From: Delphinus delphis
Lineage: Eukaryota > Chordata > Mammalia > Artiodactyla > Delphinidae
DNA length: 64,000 bases
NCBI RefSeq assembly: GCF_949987515.2
Contig: NC_082691.1
Coordinates: 57,898,740-57,962,739 of the forward strand
Direction: 5' to 3'
Positions 1 through 13,600 of this stretch are shown piece by piece; position 1 is the stretch's first letter, and each line of letters opens with the position of its first letter. The notes below the pieces were generated by a model. The model searched no databases. It saw only the letters and a list, made by a program, of their open reading frames with translations, and had not been told where the DNA came from. A program made the position numbers and the translations under genes.

Positions 1-204
1 ACAATTTCACCTACAATGCAAAGTGAAAAGTGCCAAGTGTTGCAATGTTGGCATATGGAGAAATCACTGTGGGAGAACAGATGGGGGAAGAGAATCACAA
101 ATGGTGAAAATTCAGAGGATGTTATCTTTGGGTTAAGCCTTGGAGGATAGGTAGTACAAATAATGGGTAACACTCAGAGACTGCTTCCTACCTACCAGGT
201 ACTG

Positions 205-372
205 TGGTTGGTGGTATACATACAGCTCATTTGGGGCTCACAACAGGTGTGCTGAGGGGGTGCTCTTATTAGTCCCATTTCGCAATGAGGAAACTGAGGC
301 ACAGAGAGTGACCAATTTGTCCAAGGTTCCAGGCTAGTAAGAAATGGAGGGGGCTTTGAAGTCATGCACGAT
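205..372 (-). mobile_element. MIR SINE (old)
   Basis: CATTTCGCAATGAGGAAACT followed by GAGGCACAGAGAG is the MIR core complement, about 1.1 kb upstream of NFE2L3. Confidence 0.65.
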
Positions 373-544
373 AACTCTAGCGCTGGTGCTCTTAACCGTC
401 ACTTCAGGAGCAAAGGAGACCATGAGGGAAGGCATAGCCTCATGCAGGGGTAGCCCAGGACACAGGGAGGAGTCTGTGAGGCTGGAGCACAGGGTCGGGA
501 GTTGGGGGAGGCGGGAGGGAACGGAGAGCAGTGCTGTTTGATCC

Positions 545-725
545 TTACGGTAGCAGTGGAATCTATATGTCAAATTCTGGGCTTTACATTTAATATTTCC
601 TCTGACTTCACCACATCCCTATTGGACAGGTACTACTATCCCCATTTTACAGATAAGAGAACTGAGGCACAGAGAAGTAACTTATTCACGGTCACACGAC
701 TGGTAGTGGCGCTGGGATGTGAACC
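545..725 (-). mobile_element. MIR SINE (old)
   Basis: CCCCATTTTACAGATAAGAG, ACTGAGGCACAGAGAAG and CACACGACTGGTAGTGGC are MIR-core landmarks. Confidence 0.7.
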
Positions 726-959
726 CACTGTGCCAGCTCAGTGTTCTCGTGTGGGTGGAAGCCCTTTGCATGCTGCCCAGTGCCTCGACTCCCCCCCTCC
801 TCGCCCCCCCCCCCCGCCCCCAGTCTACACATCTGGTCCATTCCCACCCACCTTTACCGCGGACCCCCTACTCCCACCCCGCGCACTCAGCCACAACCGC
901 CCAGCCCACGGCCACAGGGTTGGGGGCCACTTGGCGCTCAGAACAACTTCTGCTCCCAG

Positions 960-1371
960 AAAGCTTTGCGTTCCCCCCAAATAAAGAGCCTTTGAGCCCG
1001 GGAGCCCCGCCCCACGCAGGCCTGGGGCGGCAGTGGGCGTGTCCCCGGCGGCGGCGCCCGCGGCCCGGGGCGGGGCCTGGTTGCAGCGCGCGGCTGCGGG
1101 GCGGCGGGGCGGCTAAGCTGGCCAGCTCTGCGCGTAGGTAGCTCCTCCTCCTCCGCCTCTCCCGAGCCGCAGGCACCTGGGCGGCTGCGGTGGAACTGTT
1201 TTTGTGCCCGGCTCCGGGGGCCCGCGACGGCCGCTGCACGCCCGGGTCCATTGTTTCTGTCTCTTCCGGGCAGGTGCCGGCGGCGCGCAGGGGCCGCACG
1301 TGCCCAAGCGGCGGCCGGCGCGCAGGGACCCGCGGGCGCCGGCAGGGGCGTCCCCGGGCGCGCGGCAGGGG
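960..1371 (+). promoter_or_regulatory. NFE2L3: NFE2L3 CpG-rich promoter and 5' UTR
   Basis: GC content rises sharply here and CpGs are dense through exon 1 to about 2060. A GC-box string (GGGGCGGGGCC, 1067-1077) sits about 300 bp upstream of the ATG, and there is no TATA box. No ATG occurs between about 1140 and 1372. The exact start site cannot be fixed from sequence; about 1080-1200 is the likely range. Confidence 0.7.
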
Positions 1372-1941
1372 ATGAAGTACCTGAAGCCGTGGTGGTCGGA
1401 CGGCGGCAGCCTCCTGCACCTCACCATCCTGCTTAGCTTGGCGGGGCTTCGCCTGGACCTGGACCTCTACCTGCTGCTGCCGCCGCGGACCCTGCTCGGA
1501 GATGAGCTTCTGCTCTCGGGCGGCCCGACGAGCCCTGCCTACGCGCTCAGCCCCTTCCCGGCCTCAGGAGGGTGGAGGCGCGCCGAGCTCCTGCACCCTA
1601 AGGGCCGGGAGCGGGACCCCGTGGCGCCGCCGGAGAGCCAGCTGCTCCGGGAGGTGCGCGCGCTGGGGGTCCCCTTCATTCCCTGCACCCGAGTGGACGC
1701 GTGGCTGGTGCACAGCGTGGCTGCCGGGGACGCCGACGGGGCCCACGCGCTGCTCGGCGCCGCCGCCGCCTCTTCGGCCGGAGGAGTGGGCGCCGGCGTG
1801 AACGGCGTTAGCCAGGCTGCGCCGGGTAGCGGCGGGAATCCCAGAGCGGCTCCAAGTAGCCCCTTGGCCGCCGGGGAGGAGGAGAAGGCTCCCGCGGAAC
1901 CGACGGCTCAAGTGTCGGACGCCGGCGGACACGCGAGCGAG
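1372..1941 (+). CDS. NFE2L3: NFE2L3 coding exon 1
   Basis: This exon encodes residues 1-190 and ends phase 0 at GAG before donor GTAACA. It carries the ER-anchor homology box and a very GC-rich Ala/Gly/Glu stretch. The frame stays open 63 nt past the donor, so the splice site rather than a stop ends the exon. Confidence 0.95.
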
Positions 1942-4900
1942 GTAACAGGAGAGCGGGACGCGAGCGGGGTGTTGGGGGACCTGGCCGGGAGCCCTGGAGG
2001 GTAGCGAGGGACCTGGGGGGGGCACCCCTGCGTTCTTCCACCCTCCACCCCCGGGGGACTGCGGGTTTGCGGACGACTGTGCGCCTCCCTTTTTTGTGAA
2101 TCCGAACGAAGCCTCTTAGTGCTGTCGCTGTGGCTCTTAGGCTTTTGGGAATGAAGTGCGTGAAATCATCCGTTAGGTTTTAGAGAACACCTTTCAGCTG
2201 TGTTTGACGGTGATCAAGGGTAGTTCGGGGGTGGGGAGGGGAGACGGTATGCTGGAAATTTTCTGGCTCACTCTCTTCGTTCGGTACCTCGTGTAAGCTG
2301 AGATGTCTTTTTCTGGAACCGAAGGAGGCCTTGGCCCCCGGGAGGATGCACGTTTCTCTTAAGAACCATGCACCCGGCCCAACACGGTGGCCCCCTCTGG
2401 ATTTTAACCCATTGCAGTTCGTGTTTTGATGCGTCCCTGGATTAAGCAGCTGTGGTGAGTGTCAGCTCCGAGGCTAGCACACAAACGGACCTGCTCGTAC
2501 CTAACCATCCCCCACACCTAACAATCCTCCAGCCCCCGGAACTCGTGTAACCCCTTTTTAGCATAAAGAAAACAGGTACCCTGACAGTCACCTAGTGACT
2601 AACAAGTCCCCTTTGGTTTGTAGGTTCAAACCTTTCAGTGTAACTTTCTTTTAAAACAAAGTTCACTGAGATCTGTTGACTGAAGCATCTGGTGCTACCA
2701 ATGGCCAGTTGGAGTCTAAAGACGCAGCACAGCAATTTCCACAAAATGGCCTTATCCACAGTTCCCTCAAAGGGGCCTTTTTCATTCACTCTTGGCCCAA
2801 ACCTTAGTGTTAACAGTCGGTAGTGATCAACAAGGGTTCCTCGGACGTTGTTTTTTGTGGACTGCAATCTTATGCAAAATGGGAATTGGGGCCAGACTGG
2901 TTTGTTTGCTGCTCTTCAGAATTGCCCTGTTTGTGTAGGCAGTTGCCAGACGAGCTTCTCCACCCTCTCCTGGAGGGGTCATTGTGCCGAAGTGCTGGGT
3001 GGTTCAGTGTTATGCAGATTTGATCCCTTCCTCTTCCTGGGGCCGGAACTAATGGCGAGGGGGTTGGTGAGAGTCTCGGTGGGCTCCTGTCTGTTCAGAA
3101 CACCAGGAGGGAAAGATTCTTTCAGCTCACTCGTCCAGTCTCTCTCTACCCTGTGGGGTGGTCTCACCTGCATCCCCTGCCCCTGCAGGAGTGGTACGCA
3201 CTGCACTGCTACCTTTCCCGATCCTGCGACATACATGGATGAAAGCCAGTGCGGGCTGCCGGCCCAGGTGGCACCCTGCCGTTATCACTGCTGAATGCCA
3301 GCCGGCCTGCAAAATGTGCGGTGAGGGAGATGAGGCTGTTCGCTCTTCAAGGACTTCCCTCCCCGGCCCAGCCTCTCCTGTGATACCTAGTTAGACCAGC
3401 AAGCCTGCTTTGGGGGAAGCTCTGAGGACCTAGGCCCAGCCAGACCTTGGATGCCCTGAGCCCAGATTTCCTGGGGGAGAGGGTGAGGTTCACGCTGGGC
3501 CATTCTTCTGGTGTTGCCTTCCCCAGCTGGCATGTGTGGACCTGCTGGACGTGGTAGCTGCTGGGATGACCTGATTTTGTTCATTCTGACGATGATCAGC
3601 TGTCGAGCATCTTACAGTTTTCGCAGCCAATTCACCTTTATTGGTAACACCTTTTACATGCCCTTATGAGGTCCACAGGCCAGGCATCCTTATATCCAAT
3701 TCGTATTTAAGGAAAATAGAGGCCCACCGAGGTTGGGGGGCTTGGCTAAACCAACACAGTTAATGAGTGCCAGAAGTGGGTCTAGACCCTGAGCTTCCTG
3801 GCTCCCGGGCTGGCACATTAAGCATCTACGCTGTACTCAGGTTTTCCGTGCAAGCTTGCAGCTGGAATGGGGCAATGCGCCCCACTCCTGACCCCAGCAC
3901 CACTGCTCTCCGATGCTGGATTGACTTTGAAAAGAAGATTGCACCATCCGTAATGCCAAAGTTACAGTTTGAAACCATGACTCTGGAGAACATGAGCTGA
4001 AAAAACAGCACTGGTTTTTGCAGTCAGCAAAGCTGCCTGTTGGGGCGTCACATAATAATCTGCCCTCATTATAGGTTACTTTAATCTCCCCTAGTCTCAG
4101 TGTTTCATCTGTTGAGTCGGAAAGTAATGCTTACCCTCAAGGGTGTGCCAGTGAAGTAGGAAAAGCACGTGTGAGGTGCCAGCCCGGTGCCTGGGATGTA
4201 ATCGTTGTTCTTCTTTTGTTCCCATCCTCAACCCACCCTCCTTAACCTGTCCCCACTCACATTATTCCCTTTTGTCTTGTTTGTCTATATGTCTGGCTTG
4301 GTTGTTTGTTTGTTAGTTAAAGGGGTGGGGTGTGTTGGAGCCAGACTGCCTGGTTTGGGATCCCAGCTCTACCACACGTTGCTGTGTGACCTCGGGCCAT
4401 TTCTTAAGCAGTCTGTGCTTCATTCGCACCTGCACAATGGGAATAATAATGGTGCCTACCACAGGGGGTTGTTGTGAGAATTAAACAATTCATTCCATGC
4501 AACAGGCTTAGAACTGCGCCTGTCCCATCTTAAATGCTCAATAAATGTTAACTTCGAAGAGTGAGTGCTGTGCCCCATAGGAACGTCATAGGTTTGTTTT
4601 GTTTTAAAATAGATAATTCTGGTGGCTTACATTTGAGCTGTAGGAGATTCCAGTTTTATAGTGTAACTTTCCATAATTTTTGTACATGTGCAAAAATATT
4701 TTGGAGTAGGGGATTTTCCAAGTATCAAAAGAAGTACTGCTTTGGTGTCACTTCTTAGTGGGGCTAATCATTAGCTGCAAACAGTACGTGGAATTCCCCA
4801 GGGTAGACAAGCTTCCCTTCTTAACCACAGCCATTCACTCCCAACCCGTGAAGCGCATGTTCTTCAAAGTCATGCATGGGTTCAACAAAGAAATGAACAG

Positions 4901-7594
4901 TTGTTGCGGAATCGTGTGTGTGAGCATATGTGAAGATGGGGTGACTGCTAAAAGCCAGTATCCGTATTTCAGAGAACTGTTGCCACTTTACAACTGAGAG
5001 GGGTTGTGGTCATCTTGATGTGGTTTCATGCCCTGGGACAGACCGGGGACCCTCTGCTGGGAGAGGGGTACAGCAGGACCTCAGATTTACTGTCCTTTGG
5101 ACTTGGTGTCTTCAGGTCACAGGAAGAATCTGATACAGTCAATATTTGCTTCTAAAAGTAAAGGGAAGGGAAAGAAGGTCCTTGATGATAAAGTAAAAGT
5201 TGGTTTTTGTTTCAAAATCAAAGATAGTCCCTGATGCCCGGGCAATTGGAGATAGACGAAATATCAAACACTTGCCAGTTTTCAGCTCACAGCCATGGTA
5301 CAGAGATAGTCTTATATGTAATTACATCCATTGCAGTACAAGGTTTCACAGTAGACTTTGTTTTACTTACTAAAATATGCAGTGAAGATGCACCTATGGT
5401 CGTCTTATTGGAAAGGATGGCATGGGTCACTGCATTAGTGTCCTAGGGCTGCTGCGACAAAGTACCACAAACCAGGTGGCTTAAACAACAAGAAATATAT
5501 TGCCTCACGGTTCTGGGGGCAAAAAGTTGGAGATAAGGTCTCAGCAGGGTTCCTTCGCTCCTAGCTTCTGGTAGTTTGCTGGCAATCTTTGGCAACCCTT
5601 GGTTTCTACTGCACCACCCCAGTCTCTGCCTTCTGCACGTGGCATTGTCCCTGTACGCATGTCTGTAGCCAGATTTCCCTCTTTATAGGACACCAGTCAT
5701 ATAGGATTAGGGGCCCACCCTACTCATCCTAACTAATCACGTCAGCAACGACCCAGTTTCCAAATAAGGTCACATTCTGGGGCACTGAGGGCTGTGACTT
5801 CAACATATGAATTTCAAGGGACTCAAGCCAATCTGTTATGCAGTCACCATCTCTCTTTCCTGGCACCTCTTGGGGTGTTCGGCTTGCTTATCAAGTATAT
5901 ACTCCAGTTGTTGAAAACGAAGTCAGCCGTCCTGGAAGCAGCTAGGCTATGCGTAGTGGCATTTGCAGAAGGACTGGTATAAGTTCATGAGGAAATCGGG
6001 GTTTTTTGCTGGCTTGATGTGCCACAACCCCCAGGAACCTTACTCCAGACTTCTTCCCAGTCAGCCCCCTTCACCCGAAGTGGTAGGTTACGGAGAGGTC
6101 ATCTCTGCGGTGTATGAGTCTCCTCTTTGCTCCCCCTGCTTCTCAGCTCAACTCAGAATCTGCACCGGCGAGCAGACCCCGGCAGGCCGTTCTAGTGGTC
6201 AGTGTGCTGGGCCTGGAGTTAGACCAGCTTGGGTAGCTGTAGGTCTCAGCTCACCGCTGACTCGTTATAGGACCCAGAGCGCAGTTGTTGACCTCCCCGT
6301 GCCTTGGTTCTCATATCTGTAAAATGGGATGCAGGAGCTGTCGTGAGGGTTAAAAGAGATCACGCAGGTTCAGCAGGGTTGGTACGTGGTAAGCCCTCGA
6401 TAATGTTAGCAGCTGCTGTCAATTCAGCGGGGCCTCTCTAATGCCCTTTCCCAACTTATTCCTCTGCGTTCCGTTGCCACGTGCAGGTTTCCAAAGCACG
6501 CCTTGGTCCTTACCATTTTCATCTGGGGAGCTTCCACTAGGTCCCCGTTACCTACCAATTTGATATTTTGTCATTCAAGGCTCCCCGTTTGGCCAGTGTG
6601 GCTCCCCGAGCTGAGCTCATCTCCCTCTGATCCTCCACCTGTAGCCTACTTTCCCGCTCTAACTTTCTCCCTTCCTTTTCCCCAGACAGCAGTGCTTTCC
6701 TGCCATTTACTTTGTTGCCTTTGCCCAGAATGCCTCCTTTCATTCCTCTCAAGTCTTTTACTGTTAAATTCTGACTTCTTCCACTATCACCTCATCTACA
6801 AGCACTTCCTGTTCTTTCCTTTGAGCCCTATTGCACTTTGTGACATTTCTTCTGTGGGACTTGCATTCTCTACTTTGAACCGCAGTGTCTTGAGTGTGGA
6901 AACTGGATCTTTGCTTTTAACCTGCAAATGGCGCCCAGGGACGAGGTTGGGAGCACAGGCCAGTTCAGCCAGCGTCTGTTGAGCGCCCCTCATCCATCCT
7001 CCACGTTGGCTCTGCAGAACTTCCAAGATGCTGTGAGCTTGAATATGTCTTGGGACCTTCACGGCCAGAGTCCCAACCAGAAAGTAGGTCATATCCGAAA
7101 TCCTGATGCGCCATCTGACCACTTAATGCCAATTTGAACGGATGGGGCAGTGGCAAGCAGACTTGCAGGTTGGCATCATAATTAATCAGGTGGTGAAACT
7201 CAGGATTGCCTAAAGTGATATAGCAAGTTAGTGACCTTGCCCGGAATACACAAGTCACTGTTCTTAAGCACTGAGTAAACCATGCCTCCCTCCCACCCAC
7301 TACAAAACTTAAAACGTAAAAACAAGCTTCTCCTATTTGTGGCAGCCTTTCGATATGAATAATTTATCCTCAAAATCTAGTTAAGGATCTGCATTAATAT
7401 TCAAATACACTTTTGGAGAGCTGGAGCAGGCTGGGCCTCAGGTACATAGCTGGGTGGATTTTGGTTGAGTTGCAGGTGGTGGTTGGCAGAGTACGGGCAG
7501 TGGCTAGAAGCAAGGCACGGCCTTTTGAGATTGGGTGGACCCGGGTTCCCATTGGCATCAGCCAGCGTTCTCTAGAGAACACAGCCAGTATGAG

Positions 7595-7630
<36 letters not shown>

Positions 7631-10600
7631 AAGAGACTTATTTCAAGAAATTGGCTAGCGTGTTTGTGGAGGCTGGGCACATCCAGACTCTAGGGCAGCT
7701 GGAAACCACCAGCAGGAGGTAATGCTGCAGGCTTGAGGCAGAATTTCTTCCTCGGGGAAACCTCACTTTTGCCCTTAAAGGCTTTCTTTCAACTGATTGG
7801 ATGAAATAAGGCCCACTCAGATTACAGAAGTTAATCTCTTTTACTGAAAGTCACCTGGTTGGTTGCAGCTGTTGGCCACATCTACAAAATACCTTCACAG
7901 CAACACCTAGGTTAGTGTTCGACTGACTTCTAGGTACGAAAGCCTGGGCACGCTGACACCTAAAACTCGTCGTCACCCCATCCCAGCTCCGTCTCTTCCT
8001 GGGCAACCTCCATGAGCCGTGGTATCCAAATTGTAAAAGGAGAATATTAACCTCTTTCTGGGAGAGTTTGAGGATTAAATAATGCTGTATGTTAAAGGAC
8101 TAGGACCGTTCCTGGCATGTTAATAAATATTCAACTGATGATTTGCTCTCAGTGCCCCTGAGCTGGGGGTTGAATCCCCAGGAAAGTCCTGTATTCCAGA
8201 GGACATAACGGAAGACTGCTAGGTCATGAAGGAGGCCTTGGGCGTGTTGGGGAGGCAGAAGCCTGAAGGCTCATCTGAAGGAAGAGCTTCTCAGCCTTTC
8301 TTAGAGCTGAGTTTCTCATCCCAGTGACTGTATCAATTACCGGGTTGCCTGTTACAATGTAGATTTCAGGGCCCACCCCTGACTGGCTGAATCAGAGCCT
8401 CTCAGGTGGGGCCTGGGTTGGGTTCTGCAGTTTAGAAGACCTCCAGGTGATACTTGTGCTGCCCAAGCTTGACCTCAGCCACGGTGTTCCTCCCCCAGGG
8501 CCTTTGACTACCCGGCAACGTGTGAATGGAGGGGGTGCCTGACTGAAAACTGCCTTTCTGTGAATTGAAGGCCCAGAAGAGCTCATGGACTGGGCCAGAG
8601 TTACCTGCTTCGGCAGCAGGACCTGGGCTAGTGCCCTGGTTTGCCAGCTGTTGTTTTCTTTTATTATTTTTTTTAACATCTTTATTGGAGTATAATTGCT
8701 TTACAGTGTTGTGTTAGTTTCTGCTGTACAACAAAGTGAATCAGCTATACGTATACGTATATCCCCATATACCCACCCTCTTGCGTCTCTCTCCCACCTT
8801 CCCTATCCCACCCCTCTAGGTGGTCACAAAGCACTGAGCTGATCTCCCTGTGCCATGCAGCTGCTTCCCACTAGCTATCTATTTTACATTTGGTAGTGCA
8901 TATATGTCACTACTACTCTCTCACTGCGTCCCAGCTTACCCTTCCCCATCCCCGTGTCCTCAAGTCCATTCTCTGCGTCTGTGTCTTTATTCTTGTCCTG
9001 CCCCTAGATTCTTCAGAACCTTTTTTTTTTTTTTAGATTCCATATATGTGTGTTAGCATATGGTATTTGTTTTTCTCTTTCTGACTTCACTCTGTATGAC
9101 AGTCTCTAGATTCATCCAGGTCTCTACAAATGACCCAATTTCATTCCTTTTTATGGCTGAGTAATATTCCACTGCATATATGTACCACATCTTCTTTATC
9201 CATTCATCTGTCAATGGGCATTTAGGTTGCTTCCATGACCTGGCTATTGTAAATAGAGCTGCAATGAACATTGTGGTACATGACTCTTTTTGAATTATGG
9301 TGTTCTCTGGGTATATGCCCAATAGTGGGATTGCTGGGTCATATGGTAATTCTATTTTTAGTTTTTTAAGGAACCTCCATACTGTTCTCCATAGTGGCTG
9401 TATCAGTTTACATTCCCACCAACAGTGCAAGAGGGTTCCCTTTTATCCACACCCTTTCCAGCATTTGTTGTTTGTAGATTTTCTGATGATGCCCATTCTA
9501 ACTGGTGTGAGGTGATACCTCATTATAGTTTTGATTTGCATTTCTCTAATAATTAGTGATGTTGAGCAGCTTTTCATGTGCTTCTTGGCCATCTGTATGT
9601 CTTCTTTGGAGGAATGTCTATTTCGGTCTTCTGCCCATTTTTGGATTGGGTTGTTTGGTTTTTTAATATTGAGCTGCATGAGCTGTTTATATATTTTGGA
9701 GATTAATCCTTTGTCCATTTATTCCTTTGCAAATATTTTCTCCCATTCTGAGGCTTTTCTTTTCGTCTTGTTAATGGTTTCCTTTGCTGTGCAAAAACTT
9801 TTAAGTTTCATGAGGTCCCATTTGTTTATTTTGTTGTTATTTCCATTTCTCTAGGAGGTGGGTCAAAAAGGATCTTGCTGTGATTTATGTCACAGAGTGT
9901 TCTGCCTATGTTTTCCTCTAAGTTTTATAGTGTCTGGCCTCACATTTAGGTCTTTAATCCATTTTGAGTTTATTTTTGTGTATGGTGTTAGGGAGTGTTC
10001 TAATTTCATTCTTTTACATGTAGCTGTCCAGTTCTCCCACCACCACTTACTGAAGAGGCTGTCTTTTCTCCATTGTATACTCTTGCCTCCTTTATCAAAG
10101 ATAAGGTGACTGTATGTGCATGGGTTTATCTCTGGGCTTTCTATCCTGTTCCATTGATCTATATTTCTCTTTTTGTGCCAGTACCATACTGTCTTGATTA
10201 CTGTAGCTTTATAGTATAGTCTGAAGTCAGGGAGTCTGATTCCTCCAGCTCCGTTTTTCTTTTTCAATAGTTTTGTCTGTTTGGGGTCTTTTGTGTTTCC
10301 ATACAAATTGTGAAATTTTTTGTTATAGTTCTGTGAAAAATGCCATTCGTAGTTTGATATGGATTGCACTGAATTTGTAGATTGCTTTGGGTAGTATAGT
10401 CATTTTCACAATGTTGATTCTTCCAGTCCAAGAACATGGTATATCTCTCCATCTGTCTGTATCATCTTTAATTTCTTTCATCAGTTTCTTATAGTTTTCT
10501 GCATACAGGTCTTTTGTCTCCTTAGGTAGGTTTATTCCTAGGTATTTTATTCTTTTTGTTGCAGTTGGTAAATGGGAGTGTTTCCTTAATTTCTATTTCA

Positions 10601-13600
10601 GATTTTTCATCATTAGTGTATAGGAATGCCAGAGATTTCTGTGCATTAATTTTGTATCCTGCTACTCTACCAAATTCATTGATTGGCTCTTTTAGTTTTC
10701 TGGTAGCTTCTTTAGGATTCTCTATGTATAGTATGTCATCTGCAAACAGTGACAGTTTTACTTCTTCTTTTCCGATTTGGATTCCTTTTATTTCCTTTTC
10801 TTCTCTGATTGCTGTGGCTAAAACTTCCAAAGCTATGTTGAATAACAGTGGTGAGAGTGGGCAACCTTGTCTTGTTCCTGATCTTAGAGGAAATGGTTTC
10901 AGTCTTTCACCACTGAGAACGATGTTGGCTGTGGGTTTGTCATATATGGCCTTTATTATGTTGAGGAAATTTCCCTCTATGCCTACTTTATGGAGAGTTT
11001 TTAATCATAACTGCGTGTTGAATTTTGTCAAAAGCTTCTTCTGCATCTATTGAGATTATCAGTTTTTATCCTTCAGTTTGTTAATATGGTGTATCACATT
11101 GATTGATTTGTGTATATTGAAGAATCCTTGCATTCCTGGGATAAATCCCACTTGATCATGGTGTATGATCCTTTTCATGTGCTGTTGGATTCTGTTTGCT
11201 AGTATTTTGTTGAGGATTTCTGCATCTATGTTCATCAGAGAGATTGGCCTGTAGTTTTCTTTTTTTGTGACATCTTTGTCTGGTTTTGGTATCAGGGTGA
11301 TGGTGGCCTCGTAGAATGAGTTTGGGTGTGTTCCTCCCTCTGCTGTGTTTTGGAAGAGTTTTAGAAGGACAGGTGTTAGCTCTTCTCTGAATGATAGTAT
11401 TCGCCTGTGAAGCCATCTGGTCCTGGGCTTTTGTTTGTTGCAAGATTTTTAATCACAGTTTCAATTTCAGTGCTTGTGATTGGTCTGTTGATATTTTCTA
11501 TTTCTTCCTGGTTCAGTCTCAGAGGTTGTGCTTTCCTAAGAATTTGTCCATTTCTTCCAGGTTGTCCGTTTTATTGGCATACAGCTGTTTGTAGTAATTT
11601 CTCATGATCCTTTGTATTTCTGCAGTGTCAGTTGTTCCTTCTCCTTTTTCATGTCTAATTCTATTGATTTGAGTCTTCTCCCTTTTTTTCTTGATGAGTC
11701 TGGCTGATGGTTTATCCGTTTTGTTTATCTCCTCAAAGAACCAGCGTTTAGTTTTATTGATCTTTGCTATTGTTTCTTTCATTTCTTTTTCATTTATTTC
11801 TGATCTGATCTTTATGATTTCTTTCCTTCAGCTAACTTTGGGGGGTTTTTTGTTCTTCTTTCTCTAATTGCTTTAGGTTTACGGTTAGGTTGTTTATTTG
11901 TGATTTTTCTTGTTTCTTGAGGTAGGATTGTATTGCTTTAAACTTCCCTCTTAGAATTGCCATTGCTGCATCCCATAGGTTTTGGGTTGTCATGTTTTCA
12001 TTGTCATTTGTTTCTAGGTATGTTTTGATTTCCTTCAGTGATCTCTTGGTTATTTAGTAGCGTATTGTTTAGCCTCCATGTGTTTGTATTTTTTTTTACA
12101 GTTTTTTTCCTGTAATTGATATCTAGTCTCATAGCATTGTGGTCGGAAAAGATACTTGATACGGTTTCAGTTTTCTTAAATTTACTAAGGCTTGATTTGT
12201 GACCCAAGATATGGTCTATCCTGGAGAATGTTTCATGAGCAGTTGAGAAGAAAGTGTATTCTGTTGTTTTTGGATGGCATGTCTTATAAATATCAATTAA
12301 GTCCATCTTGTTTAATGTGTCATTTAAAGCTAGTGTTTGCATATTTATTTTCATTTGGGGCGATCTGTGCATTGGTGAAAGTGGGGTGTTAAAGTCCCCT
12401 ACTATGATTGTGTTACTGTCGATTTCCCCTTTTATGGCTATTAGCATTTGCCTTATGTATTGAGGTGCTCCTATGTTGGGTGCATAAATATTTACAATTG
12501 TTATATCTTCTTCTTGTATTGATCCCTTGATCATTATGTAGTGTCCTTCTTTGTCTCTTGTAATAGTCTTTATTTTAAAGTCTATTTTATCTGATATGAG
12601 AATTGTGACTCCAGCTTTCTTTTGAGTTCCATTTGCATGGAATATCTTTTTCTATCCCCTCACTTTCAGTCTGTATGTGTCCCTAGGTCTGAAGTGGGTC
12701 TCTTGTAGACAGCATATGTACGGGTCTTGTTTTTGTATCCATTCACCCATTCTTTGTCTTTTGGTTGGAGCATTTAATCCATTTACATTTAGGGTAGTTA
12801 TCAATATGTATGTTCCTATTACATTTTCTTAATTGTTTTGGGTTTGTTATTGTAAGTGTTTTCCTTCTCTTTTGTTTCCTGCCTAGAGAAGTTCCTTAGC
12901 ATTTGCTGTAAAGCTGGTTTGTTGGTGCTGAATTCTCTTAACTTTTGCTTATCTGTAAATGTTTTGATTTCTCCGTGCAATCTAAATGAGATCCTTGCTG
13001 GGTAGAGTAATCTTGGTTGTAGCTTTTTCCCTTTCATCACTTTAGATATGGTCTGCCACTCCCTTCTGGCTTGCAGAGATTCTGCTGAAAAGTCAGCTGT
13101 TAACCTTATGGGGATTCCCTTGTATGTTATTTGTTGCTTTTGCCTTGCTGATTTCAATATTTTTTCTTTGTATTTAATTTTTGATGGTTTGATTAATATG
13201 TCTCAGTGTGTTTCTCTTTGGGTTTATCCTGTATGGTATTCTCTGTGCTTCCTGGACTTGATTGACTATTTCCTCTTCCATGTTAAGGAAGTTTTCAACT
13301 ATAGTCTCTTCAAATATTTTCTCAGACCCTTTCTTTTTCTCTTCTTCTTCTGGGACCCCTCTAATTCGAATGTTGGTGCGTTTAGTGTTGTCCCAGAGGT
13401 CTCTGAGACTGTCCTCAATTCTTTTCATTCTTTTCTCTTTATTCTGCTCCCTGTCAGTTATTTCCACCATTTTATCTTCCAGCTCACTTATCCGTTCTTC
13501 TGCCTCAGTTATTCTGTTATTGATTCCTTCTAGAGTATTTTTAATTTCAGTAATTCTGTTGTTCATCACTGTTTGTTTGCTCTTTAGTTCTTCTAGATCC

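Larger units (their letters stand above)
1942..8642 (+). other. NFE2L3: NFE2L3 intron 1, 5' part
   Basis: Noncoding. It holds the CpG-island tail to about 2060, several MIRs, an MLT1-like LTR, a GT microsatellite and MER5-like remnants. 2060-3620 and 6420-7550 show no repeat or gene I can recognise. Open frames there lack family features or splice signals. Confidence 0.7.

Noticed and set aside
868..1419. 183-codon antisense frame over the NFE2L3 promoter
   Set aside because: Arg/Pro/Ala-rich composition is what a GC-rich island gives by chance. No domain and no splice or promoter support.
1204..2004. Longer frame starting upstream of the NFE2L3 ATG
   Set aside because: It begins at a GTG in the 5' UTR and runs past the exon 1 donor. 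The real product starts at ATG 1372 and is cut by the splice at 1941.
6503..6982. 159-codon plus-strand frame in NFE2L3 intron 1
   Set aside because: Pyrimidine-rich sequence gives Leu/Ser/Pro-rich translation with no motif and no exon signals.
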